Source of the DNA: Galbitalea sp036271875
Lineage (GTDB): Bacteria; Actinomycetota; Actinomycetes; Actinomycetales; Microbacteriaceae
NCBI GenBank assembly: GCA_036271875.1
Contig: DATAZU010000005.1
Coordinates: 124,001-188,000 of the forward strand
Reading direction: 5' to 3'
Length of the DNA stretch: 64,000 nucleotides
Under the pieces are notes generated by a model. The model worked only from the letters and a program-made list of their open reading frames with translations, searched no databases and was not told where the DNA came from. Positions 16,027-23,371 of this stretch are shown in pieces; position 1 is the stretch's first letter; each line of letters starts with the position of its first letter. The position numbers were made by a program, and so were the translations under genes.

Positions 16027-16641
16027 ATGAGCGACGACACCCCAACGAAGGTTCTCCCGACGGCAACGCCAGGCACACCATCGTTCGGGTCGGGTCCGTC
16101 CCGGCCACGAGGTAAGCGACCGTCCCGCGGGCCTTTCATCGCATTCATGGTGTTGGCCGTTGTGCTGATCGCCGCCGTCGTCGTGCTCGCAAACATCCTG
16201 ATTTCGAGGGCGAGCGGTCCCGTCGCCCTGCCGACAGGCAAGCCGACGAGTAGCACGCCGCCGCCCAGTCATAACTCGACGCCGACGCCTCGGTTCACGA
16301 TTCAACCCGCCCCGGTCACAAAGCCAGCCGGCAGTTTCACCACGTTCGCTGCCGCATCCACCGGCCAGTGCGAGGATCGCGGAAGACGGCACGGGCAGTC
16401 AAACGTGCAGGTCACGTGGGCGACGGTCAACGCAACTGAGGTGTGGATAGGTAGCGGGACGGGCGACCCGGTTGGCGCAGGTGAGCAGGTTCCGCTCGCG
16501 GGAGACCAAGACTCATTCCCGACACCGATTGCGCTGCGTTGCAACGGCCAGTCCCAGGAATTCACGATGACGCTCGTCGGAGCGAATGGGGCGCACATCA
16601 GCCACACCTGGTCCGTGACCGTTACTCGACAGCGCGGCTGA
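16027..16641 (+). CDS. Single-pass membrane protein with extracytoplasmic Cys-pair domain (paralogue 2)
   Basis: 204 residues: cytoplasmic N-terminus MSDDTPTKVLPT, one helix (~38-62), a Pro/Thr/Ser-rich linker (~65-100) and an outer domain. The two conserved cysteines are in GQCEDRG and LRCNGQ, followed by EFTMTLVGANGAHISHTW. AAGGAG lies six bases before the ATG. The N-terminus is close to that of the paralogue at 16749 (MSNDTPTQRF), showing the two arose by duplication. Between the cysteines the V-x-W-x-T-V core is kept. No enzyme motif is visible. Confidence 0.7.
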   Translation: MSDDTPTKVLPTATPGTPSFGSGPSRPRGKRPSRGPFIAFMVLAVVLIAAVVVLANILISRASGPVALPTGKPTSSTPPPSHNSTPTPRFTIQPAPVTKPAGSFTTFAAASTGQCEDRGRRHGQSNVQVTWATVNATEVWIGSGTGDPVGAGEQVPLAGDQDSFPTPIALRCNGQSQEFTMTLVGANGAHISHTWSVTVTRQRG

Positions 16642-16748
16642 GCGCTCCGACCAGTGGATTCTGAGTAGAAATTACCCGTTTCGACCGATTGCCACTCCCC
16701 CTAGGCTGGGGGTGCCCTGCACCCCGTTAGATAGCACTAGGGATGACC

Positions 16749-17390
16749 ATGAGCAACGACACACCAACACAGCGATTCGATTCACCGGCAACACCGGCAG
16801 CGGCAGCAGAGCAGCCGCAAAAGAGATCCAACAGACTTCTGCCTCTGGCAATCATCATCGGCGCGATCCTCGTCGCGGCGATCGTGGTTCTGGTGATTGT
16901 CCTTGTGACGCGCGGGAGCGCGACTCCCGTCGTGGCTCTCGGCACCAACACCCCCACCCCGACGACGGGTGCGAACCAGCCGCCTCCGTCCCCTTCTCCC
17001 ACGCCGACTCCAACGCCGTCCGCGTCTCACACGACCGCTCCGCCGCCTCCGCCGCAGTCGACCGATCCGGCGTTCACTAAGTTTGTGGTCCAGAGCGCGA
17101 TCAACAGCTGTTCGAGCGGCCCGTACTACACGGGAACCCCGCCCATCGTGAAGGTGACCTGGACCACGGTCCGGACAGCCAGCGCCTGGATTATCCAGGG
17201 AACCGACGATGCTGCTGATGCGAAATTCATGCAGATTCCGGTCAACGGAAATGAGTCCAATTTCCCATACTCCATTGACTTCCAGTGCGGTACGGCAAAC
17301 TCGACTTATACGATCACGCTGGTCGGAACGAATGGCAAGCACGTCAGCAGGCACTGGACCGTCAAGAACACCTCGCCCGGCGGGCCGTAA
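16749..17390 (+). CDS. Single-pass membrane protein with extracytoplasmic Cys-pair domain (paralogue 3)
   Basis: 213 residues with the same plan: MSNDTPTQRF N-terminus, a helix at ~30-55, a long Pro/Thr linker (~62-108, including a run of prolines) and an outer domain with cysteines in INSCSSG and FQCGTA ending YTITLVGTNGKHVSRHW. The start is placed at 16749 rather than 16743 because AGGGA is then five bases upstream and the N-terminus aligns with paralogue 2. A TAGGCT -10-like element flanked by CCCCC/GGGGG lies about 50 bases upstream. Confidence 0.7.
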   Translation: MSNDTPTQRFDSPATPAAAAEQPQKRSNRLLPLAIIIGAILVAAIVVLVIVLVTRGSATPVVALGTNTPTPTTGANQPPPSPSPTPTPTPSASHTTAPPPPPQSTDPAFTKFVVQSAINSCSSGPYYTGTPPIVKVTWTTVRTASAWIIQGTDDAADAKFMQIPVNGNESNFPYSIDFQCGTANSTYTITLVGTNGKHVSRHWTVKNTSPGGP

Positions 17391-17519
17391 CCTCGGCGGA
17401 TGCCGTAACCCTCGTCGATATCGTGCGGCCCGGGTCACGGGTAGAATTGCCTGACAACCTCACACTCAGGCACCTCTATCTCTGACTCGGTGCCGCACAT
17501 ATCGAATCGGAGCTTCTCC

Positions 17520-20111
17520 ATGTCTGCGTCGCCGAATCCGTTCTTTCAGGTCGACCCGTCCATACCGGATCGCCCGGTGCTCGAGGGGCTCGAAGACAAA
17601 TGGGGAAGTGCCTGGAAGACGCAGGAGACCTACCGATTCGATCGTGAGTCCGCGACCCGCGAGAACATCTTCTCGATTGACAGCCCTCCGCCGACCGCAT
17701 CGGGCAGCCTGCACATCGGCCACGTCTTCAGCTACACGCACATGGACCTGATCGCGCGCTACCAGCGGATGCGGGGGAAGACCCTGTTCTACCCCATGGG
17801 CTGGGACGACAACGGCCTGCCCACCGAGCGTCGCGTGCAGAACTACTACGGAGTGCGGTGCGATCCAACGCTGCCGTACGACCAGTCGTTCGTTCCGCCG
17901 CTTGAAGGTGGAGAGAATGCGTCGTCGAAGGCTGCGGACCAGCTCCCCGTCTCTCGTCGCAACTTCATCGAGCTGTGCGAACGCCTCACCGTCGAGGACG
18001 AGAAGCAATTCGAGGCGCTCTGGCGAAAGCTCGGACTCTCGGTCGACTGGACCCAGACCTACCGCACCATCGGGCCTGAGGCGCAACTCGCTGCCCAGCG
18101 CGCGTTCCTTCGCAATCTTGCCCGCGGGGAGGCGTACCAGGCGGATGCGCCGACCCTGTGGGACATCACCTTCCGCACAGCTGTCGCCCAGGCCGAGCTC
18201 GAAGACAAGGAGCAATCGGCCGCGTACCACGCCATTGCGTTCCACAAGTCGGACGGCAGCGACCTGATCATCGAGACCACCCGGCCGGAACTGCTCCCGG
18301 CCTGCGTCGCCGTCGTCGCGCATCCGGATGACGAGCGCTATCAATCGCTGTTCGGAACTACCGTGACAACGCCGCTGTTCGGCGTCGAGGTGCCGGTCGT
18401 TTCCCATCACCTCGCGCAGAAGGACAAGGGATCGGGCATCGCCATGATCTGCACCTTCGGCGACGTGACGGACGTGGTCTGGTGGCGCGAGCTCGACCTG
18501 CCGAATCGCACCATCATCGGCGCGGACGGACGCATACTGGCTGATCCGCCCGACGCGATCAGGACGGTTGCCGCAAAGGCCGCATACGCGGAACTCGCGG
18601 GCAAGACCGTCTTCAGCGCGAAGGCCCGCATCGCCGAACTGCTCCGCGAGAGTGGTGAACTCATCGGCGACCTCAAACCGATCGTTCATCAGGTCAAGTT
18701 CTTCGAGAAGGGTGACCGCCCGCTCGAGATCATCTCCACCCGGCAGTGGTACATCAAGAACGGCGCGCGCGATCCCGAGCTCAGACAGACGCTGGTCATG
18801 GCAGGCAACGAGATCAACTTCACGCCGTCACACATGCGAGTGCGCTACGAAAACTGGGTTGGCGGCCTCACCGGCGACTGGCTGATCTCGCGCCAGCGTT
18901 TCTTCGGCGTGCCCATCCCGGTCTGGTACGAACTGGATGATGCGGGCAACAGGGGTGCGGTCATCGTGCCCTCCGAGGAGGAGCTCCCGATCGATCCCTC
19001 GTCTGAGGCTCCCGCGGGATACACGGAGGCCGACCGCGGCAGCACGTTCGTCGGCGAGCTCGACATCATGGACACGTGGGCGACCTCCTCGCTTACCCCG
19101 CAGATCGCGGGCGGCTGGGAGCGCGACGATGAGCTATGGAAGCTGGTCTTTCCCTATTCCATGCGCAGCCAGGCCCAGGACATCATTCGCACCTGGTTGT
19201 TCTCGACCGTCCTGCGCTCCGAACTTGAGCACGGTGTCGTACCGTGGGCGAACGCGGGGATCAGCGGTTTCATTGTCGACCCCGACCGCAAGAAGATGTC
19301 GAAGTCGAAGGGAAACGTCGTGACCCCGGCGGCGATGCTCGACGAACACGGCTCGGATGCGGTGCGCTACTGGGCGGCGTCGTCGCGTCTGGGAACCGAT
19401 GCCGCATTCGACCCGCAGAATCCGAAGCAGATGAAGATCGGCCGGCGCCTCGCGATCAAGGTTCTGAATGCCGCCAAGTTCGTGTACTCGTTTGAGGCTC
19501 CCGGCATTGATGCGGGCTGGGGCGCGGTTGATCCAGAGGGTGTTGACGCTGCGCTGACCGCCGAACTCGATCGCGTCATTTCGACGGCCACGCAGGCCTT
19601 TGACGAATTCGATCACGCTCGCGCACTCGAGACCGCTGAACAGTTCTTCTGGACCTTCTGCGACGACTATCTGGAGCTGGTCAAGGAACGGGCATACGGA
19701 GCGAGCACGCCGGAAGGTCAAGTGAGCGCGGTTGCGACGCTGCGCGAAACGATGGAAGTCCTCCTGCTCCTGTTCGCCCCATTCATCCCGTTCGCGACCG
19801 AAGAGGTGTGGAGCTGGACGCACCCCGGTTCGGTGCACACCGCCGCGTGGCCAGCGAAAACGGGATCCGGCGGTGATCTCGGTCTGCTGCCGCTGGTGAG
19901 CGAGGCGCTCATCGGCATCCGCCGCGCCAAGACCGACGCATCCGTCTCCCAGAAGACGGAGGTACGCTCGGCGACGCTGCACGGCCCGGCCGTGCTCGCT
20001 CGGGCGATCGACGACCTGAAGCTCGTTGGCAAGATCACGGAGCTGGCCTTTGTCCCCGCGGACGAGGTTTCTCTTACCGACATCGTTCTCGCAGGAGAGG
20101 CGCAGGAATGA
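17520..20111 (+). CDS. valS: Valyl-tRNA synthetase
   Basis: Class Ia synthetase of 863 residues. HIGH appears as HIGH in SGSLHIGHVFSY and KMSKS as KKMSKSKGNV. The CP1 editing domain contains IETTRPELLPACVAVV. It is somewhat shorter than many ValRS; the C-terminal coiled-coil arm appears to be missing or very short. The ATG at 17520 has GGAG eight bases upstream, and an in-frame GTG further upstream lacks a ribosome site. A TCGGGCCGC-type regulatory leader is not seen. The gene is translationally coupled to the following acetyltransferase gene. Confidence 0.96.
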   Translation: MSASPNPFFQVDPSIPDRPVLEGLEDKWGSAWKTQETYRFDRESATRENIFSIDSPPPTASGSLHIGHVFSYTHMDLIARYQRMRGKTLFYPMGWDDNGLPTERRVQNYYGVRCDPTLPYDQSFVPPLEGGENASSKAADQLPVSRRNFIELCERLTVEDEKQFEALWRKLGLSVDWTQTYRTIGPEAQLAAQRAFLRNLARGEAYQADAPTLWDITFRTAVAQAELEDKEQSAAYHAIAFHKSDGSDLIIETTRPELLPACVAVVAHPDDERYQSLFGTTVTTPLFGVEVPVVSHHLAQKDKGSGIAMICTFGDVTDVVWWRELDLPNRTIIGADGRILADPPDAIRTVAAKAAYAELAGKTVFSAKARIAELLRESGELIGDLKPIVHQVKFFEKGDRPLEIISTRQWYIKNGARDPELRQTLVMAGNEINFTPSHMRVRYENWVGGLTGDWLISRQRFFGVPIPVWYELDDAGNRGAVIVPSEEELPIDPSSEAPAGYTEADRGSTFVGELDIMDTWATSSLTPQIAGGWERDDELWKLVFPYSMRSQAQDIIRTWLFSTVLRSELEHGVVPWANAGISGFIVDPDRKKMSKSKGNVVTPAAMLDEHGSDAVRYWAASSRLGTDAAFDPQNPKQMKIGRRLAIKVLNAAKFVYSFEAPGIDAGWGAVDPEGVDAALTAELDRVISTATQAFDEFDHARALETAEQFFWTFCDDYLELVKERAYGASTPEGQVSAVATLRETMEVLLLLFAPFIPFATEEVWSWTHPGSVHTAAWPAKTGSGGDLGLLPLVSEALIGIRRAKTDASVSQKTEVRSATLHGPAVLARAIDDLKLVGKITELAFVPADEVSLTDIVLAGEAQE

Positions 20112-20554
20112 CCACCATCAGAAATTTGGAACAGAAGGATCGCGCCGTCTGGCAGGATCTCTACGCCGGGTACGGCGAGTTCTACAAGACGCCGCTCGGC
20201 GCAGAAAAGGCCGACCGTGTCTGGGCGTGGCTGATGGATCCCGACTATGAAGCGTTCGGTCTGGTCGCGGTCGATGACACGGACAAGCCCATCGCGCTCG
20301 CACACTACCGTCAGTTCGCGCGGCTTCTCGCAGACGGCATCGGCATCTACCTCGACGACCTGTTCACGTCACCGGATGCGCGCGGGGGCGGGGCCGGCAC
20401 GGCCCTCATCGATCGGGTGGAAGAGATCGCGCGCGAGCGTGGGGCCGGGGTCGTTCGCTGGATCACCGCCAACGACAATTTCGTCGGCCAGAAACTCTAT
20501 GACCGGATGGCGAGCCGCACGATGTGGGTCACCTACGACCTGGTCGTGAAGTAG
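20108..20554 (+). CDS. GNAT-family N-acetyltransferase
   Basis: 148 residues with the GNAT fold. The acetyl-CoA loop region is DLFTSPDARGGGAGTALIDRV (residues ~80-100), preceded by beta4 LADGIGIYLDDLF and followed by WITANDNFVGQKLYDRMA. The substrate is unknown. The ATG overlaps the valS stop by four bases, with GGAG inside the valS end. Confidence 0.88.
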   Translation: MTTIRNLEQKDRAVWQDLYAGYGEFYKTPLGAEKADRVWAWLMDPDYEAFGLVAVDDTDKPIALAHYRQFARLLADGIGIYLDDLFTSPDARGGGAGTALIDRVEEIARERGAGVVRWITANDNFVGQKLYDRMASRTMWVTYDLVVK

Positions 20555-20787
20555 TGCAACTCGGAACGCGCTGGTCGGTCGGCGCCGAGCCGCCCGAGCG
20601 ACTCTCTGACGCCATGAAGGCGGCGATCTCGTCGGTCGAGGTCGAGCGTGAAGCCGAGGACACGAGCATGTGGCGCTGGACCCTCACCTGGCTCGAGGGG
20701 CACCCGCGCGCCGAGCTCGAGGATGGCACGGTCGTGCGCGAGGACTACGACGGCTCGATCATCATCGACCAGGGCGACCTCGACTAA
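20554..20787 (+). CDS. Small conserved-type protein of unknown function
   Basis: 77 residues, acidic, ending EDGTVVREDYDGSIIIDQGDLD. The GTG start at 20554 overlaps the stop of the acetyltransferase by one base (TAGTG), so it is probably the third gene of the valS operon. A start ten codons earlier is possible but would overlap the acetyltransferase gene. No domain is recognised. Confidence 0.6.
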   Translation: MQLGTRWSVGAEPPERLSDAMKAAISSVEVEREAEDTSMWRWTLTWLEGHPRAELEDGTVVREDYDGSIIIDQGDLD

Positions 20788-20791
20788 GCGG

Positions 20792-21880
20792 CTAGCGCAG
20801 CAGCGCGTCGAGCAGATCCAGTCCGAATCGTGCGACCGCGTCCTGGTCCAGCTCGTAGAAGACGTATCGTCCGCGCCTGCTGGATGTGACAACTCCGGCC
20901 TCGCGCAGCATCGCCAGGTGTCGCGAGACCTCCGGCGCGGTGAGGTTCCACGCGTCGGCAAGTTCTGCCGTGGTCCGCTGCCCGCGCATCAGGCTCCGTG
21001 CGATGCGCAGGCGCGCCGGATGATCGAGCGCGCGCAGCCGCAACTGGATCACGTCGAGCCCGACGACATCCGTCAGTGAGGTCGATGCGGTCGGGTACTG
21101 CACAACCGGACTCCAGCCGGGCGCGTGCACGACCATGAGGTGCGGATGCCCGAAAGCGCTCGGCAGGAACGTCACCCCAGCTCCAAGAGCCGAGGTACCC
21201 GCGTCCTGCAGCTTGTCGACCACGATACGAGTGCCTGCCTCGTTGAGAGCGATCGCCGGCGAGACTGCCGCCAATGCCCGATCGAGTCCATGGGCACCAA
21301 GCAGGTCGCTCTTGAGTCGCGCGTCGGCGCTCAGGTCGACGACGATCCGCTCCCAGGCAGCGGCGAAGAATTCGCGGTCGCAGTCCTCGAGCAGCCGGCG
21401 AACGGCTACTCGGGTCTCGGTCGGGTGCTCGAGCACGAAATCAACAAAGGCGCCTTGACGCGGTCCACGCACGCCAGCGCGCTCGCGGGCGAGATCGCGG
21501 GCGCGAGCATCGACGAGCGGTGAGCCATAGTCGGGATGGAGCGCGACGGTTCCACAGCTGCTGGTAATGAGGGCCGCGTTCACCCAGGTCTCGTCGGAGA
21601 GCCGGTCGACGACATCCAGTTCGGCGGTCAGGTGAACTCCAGGAACGGCAGGCAGAAACATGTCGGACCGCGATGTACGCCAGAGATAGTCCATCTCGAC
21701 CACTCGATCGAGCAGGCCTGGATCGACCGCTGCGGTTACGGCTGCGACCCATCCGCCTCTGGTCGGGTGATGACCCGGTTCAACCAGAAGGTGCAGCGCC
21801 GAGCCAAGTTCCGCGAGTGCGGACGGCGCAAAACGGTAGTCCTGGGCCGTCAGCCCGGTCACGTCAATCGTCACGCTCAT
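20792..21880 (-). CDS. ArsR-type transcriptional regulator with DUF5937 N-terminal region
   Basis: 362 residues. The large N-terminal region (~1-265) resembles DUF5937. The C-terminal winged helix (~275-362) reads LDHPARLRIARSL, TTAELADAWNLTAPEVSRHLAMLREAG, and a wing SSRRGRYVFYELD. No metal-binding cysteines are present, so it is not a classic metal sensor. The ATG at 21880 starts MSVTIDVTG; an in-frame TTG 16 codons upstream would overlap the operator at 21918-21942 and is rejected. Confidence 0.8.
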   Translation of the reverse strand: MSVTIDVTGLTAQDYRFAPSALAELGSALHLLVEPGHHPTRGGWVAAVTAAVDPGLLDRVVEMDYLWRTSRSDMFLPAVPGVHLTAELDVVDRLSDETWVNAALITSSCGTVALHPDYGSPLVDARARDLARERAGVRGPRQGAFVDFVLEHPTETRVAVRRLLEDCDREFFAAAWERIVVDLSADARLKSDLLGAHGLDRALAAVSPAIALNEAGTRIVVDKLQDAGTSALGAGVTFLPSAFGHPHLMVVHAPGWSPVVQYPTASTSLTDVVGLDVIQLRLRALDHPARLRIARSLMRGQRTTAELADAWNLTAPEVSRHLAMLREAGVVTSSRRGRYVFYELDQDAVARFGLDLLDALLR

Positions 21881-21917
21881 GAGCCCATCTTGAACCTCGC
21901 CCCAGCGGGATGCACGG

Positions 21918-21942
21918 TCGATTGACAAATTTCGTCAATCGA
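21918..21942. promoter_or_regulatory. Operator-like inverted repeat for the DUF5937/ArsR regulator
   Basis: A perfect 9-bp inverted repeat TCGATTGAC-N7-GTCAATCGA, 38 bases before the regulator start and 36 bases before the divergent small ORF at 21979. Site length and position fit a dimeric winged-helix repressor acting on both genes. Confidence 0.65.
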
Positions 21943-21978
21943 CGCGAGATCCCGGACGGGTCACATCATGGTGGATCC

Positions 21979-22158
21979 ATGACCACCGCAGAAAAACTCC
22001 TCCATCCCACGCTCGCCCGCGCGATCGCTCTGCTCGCGGATCGCACCAGGAATATCCGCCGCCGACTGGTCAGACTGTCCGAGAAAAGCGCCCGTCGAGA
22101 CGCTTACGCCGAATCCGCCCGCAGCCGCGAAGAGCTGCATCGCCTCTGGCTTCGCTAA
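21979..22158 (+). CDS. Small basic protein of unknown function
   Basis: 59 residues, rich in Arg and Leu, predicted all-helical (LLHPTLARAIALLADRTRNI onwards). A GGTGG ribosome-like site lies six bases before the ATG. It is divergent from the DUF5937 regulator and shares the operator, so it is its likely target. A protein of similar size and composition is encoded convergently at 22280-22495. Confidence 0.5.
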   Translation: MTTAEKLLHPTLARAIALLADRTRNIRRRLVRLSEKSARRDAYAESARSREELHRLWLR

Positions 22159-22161
22159 CTG

Positions 22162-22263
22162 CAGCACCCCCTGCGAACAGTCACTATCCGATCCACCGGA
22201 GGAAAACGGTTGGCGCTAGGACGCCGTGGTCGATTGAAGAGTGACTGTTCGCAGAGGGTGCTG
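22162..22263. terminator. Long inverted repeat between convergent small genes
   Basis: Arms of 24 nt (22162-22185 and 22240-22263) pair with one mismatch around a 54-nt loop: CAGCACCC..TGCGAACAG and its complement. It lies exactly between convergent genes ending at 22158 and 22280. It probably acts as a bidirectional terminator, though the long loop also fits a small mobile repeat relic. Confidence 0.55.
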
Positions 22264-22279
22264 GCTTTGCGTCGCGGGA

Positions 22280-22495
22280 TCAGTGACCGAGAGCGGAGCC
22301 CGCCCACAGCTTCACGCGCTCATTGTCGCGGATGAGCGCCATGCGCTCGTGTGTGATGCGTGCCGACTGCTGACGGCGAGTCGTCCAGGCGAGGAGTCGG
22401 CGAGCCAGCTTTTCGGCCACGACATCGACGGTCGGACGGTGAATGGTTGTGGTGCAGGACCGCTGGAAAACTGTTGTTGCTGACAAGACTTCCAC
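22280..22495 (-). CDS. Small basic protein of unknown function
   Basis: About 71 residues: VEVLSATTVF start region, then VVAEKLARRLLAWTTRRQQS and ERMALIRDNERVKLWAGSALGH. Arg-rich and helical, with cysteine only near the N-terminus. The start is uncertain: GTG at 22495 has no good ribosome site, whereas TTG three codons later has GAGGTGG five bases upstream. It follows the HTH regulator gene ending at 22573 and resembles the small protein at 21979 in composition. Confidence 0.5.
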   Translation of the reverse strand: MEVLSATTVFQRSCTTTIHRPTVDVVAEKLARRLLAWTTRRQQSARITHERMALIRDNERVKLWAGSALGH

Positions 22496-22523
22496 CTCGT
22501 TTCTAGGACTCAAGTTACGGGCA

Positions 22524-22544
22524 ACCACCGACATTTCCGGTGGT
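22524..22544 (-). terminator. Hairpin after the HTH regulator gene
   Basis: A perfect 7-bp inverted repeat ACCACCG-N7-CGGTGGT between the stop of the regulator gene and the next minus-strand small gene. A weaker GGGCC/GGCCC repeat lies just upstream. There is no U-tract, so this may be an attenuating rather than a terminating structure. Confidence 0.35.
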
Positions 22545-22572
22545 GGCGATAAGGGCCAAAATACGGCCCGGT

Positions 22573-23280
22573 TCAGGTATTTTTGTGTCGTGCCTGATCC
22601 ACGCCCGACTCGTCGGTGACCTCGGCATCGATGACCGGAAACGCGTGGAAAACGATGTGTACCGGACGCGCACCCGGCACGGTCTGGCTCTTGAACGGCG
22701 TGACGTATTTCTCGGTGAGAGCCGCAACTTCGACGACAAATTGCTGAAGTTGAGCAGCGGTTAGCCGGGTATTGAATGTCGAAACGGCGCCGGCGTCCTG
22801 CCACTCGGTCGAAAGATCGTTGTGCGCTCTCTCGACATAGTCGTATAGCAGTCTCTCTTCGTTCAAGCGCAGCTGTCGAAAGATCATGTTTGCGGCGGAT
22901 CGGCCGGCCGGCGTCTCGGTGGCATCCTTCGAGCCGATGTTCACCGAACCGGGAACTCGCTCCCACCACCGTTCGCGGCTGGTTCCTTTTCCATCGACTT
23001 CGCGCACGAAGCCGTGCTTCTCGAGCTGGCGCAGGTGGTAGCTGGTCGCACCGCTCGACTCCGCCAGTCGTTCGGCCAGACCGCTTGCGGTGAAACTGCC
23101 GTAGGTCGAAAGGGCGTCGAAGATCTGCACGCGCAGCGGATGCGCGAGTGCCTTGAGCGACTCGACATCCAGGTCGCGATCATTTTTGTACAGGCGTCCG
23201 TTGGTGCGGGCCTCGTCGGCCTGCGCGACATCCGCGCGGTCCGCGCCGTTGCGCTCGGTCACATCCTCGCCAGCCTTCAT
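22573..23280 (-). CDS. ArsR-like winged-helix transcriptional regulator
   Basis: 235 residues. The DNA-binding domain is at ~35-110: LKALAHPLRVQIFDALSTYG, FTASGLAERLAESSGATSYHL and RQLEKHGFVREVDGKGTSRERWW. The C-terminal half is helical (NMIFRQLRLNEERLLYDYVE and beyond) and may sense a ligand. The ATG at 23280 is chosen because a promoter TTGCAA-N17-TATCTT ends six bases before it, implying a leaderless mRNA. It should bind the three TGCAAAG-type sites upstream and thereby control itself and the divergent M3 peptidase. Confidence 0.85.
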   Translation of the reverse strand: MKAGEDVTERNGADRADVAQADEARTNGRLYKNDRDLDVESLKALAHPLRVQIFDALSTYGSFTASGLAERLAESSGATSYHLRQLEKHGFVREVDGKGTSRERWWERVPGSVNIGSKDATETPAGRSAANMIFRQLRLNEERLLYDYVERAHNDLSTEWQDAGAVSTFNTRLTAAQLQQFVVEVAALTEKYVTPFKSQTVPGARPVHIVFHAFPVIDAEVTDESGVDQARHKNT

Positions 23281-23282
23281 GA

Positions 23283-23343
23283 TGCAAAGATAGCATTGCA
23301 AAGCATTCTTTGCAACATTTTGTTTGCAAATGATTCTTTGCAT
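23283..23343. promoter_or_regulatory. Triple operator and divergent promoters (TGCAAAG sites)
   Basis: Three related inverted repeats: 23283-23300 (TGCAA/TTGCA), 23296-23315 (perfect TTGCAAAG-CATT-CTTTGCAA) and 23324-23343 (TTGCAAAT-GATT-CTTTGCAT). On the minus strand the middle site supplies the -35 TTGCAA, and TATCTT 17 bases on is the -10 of the regulator gene. On the plus strand the third site overlaps the likely -35 region of the peptidase gene (TATAGG -10 near 23359). Confidence 0.8.
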
Positions 23344-23371
23344 GCTCGGCGTCGGCTTATAGGCTCGAGGC

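Noticed and set aside
16694..16724. CCCCC-TAGGCT-GGGGG before paralogue 3 as a third site of the two-component regulator
   Set aside because: The spacing is six rather than three or four bases, and the arms flank the -10 instead of lying against the -35.
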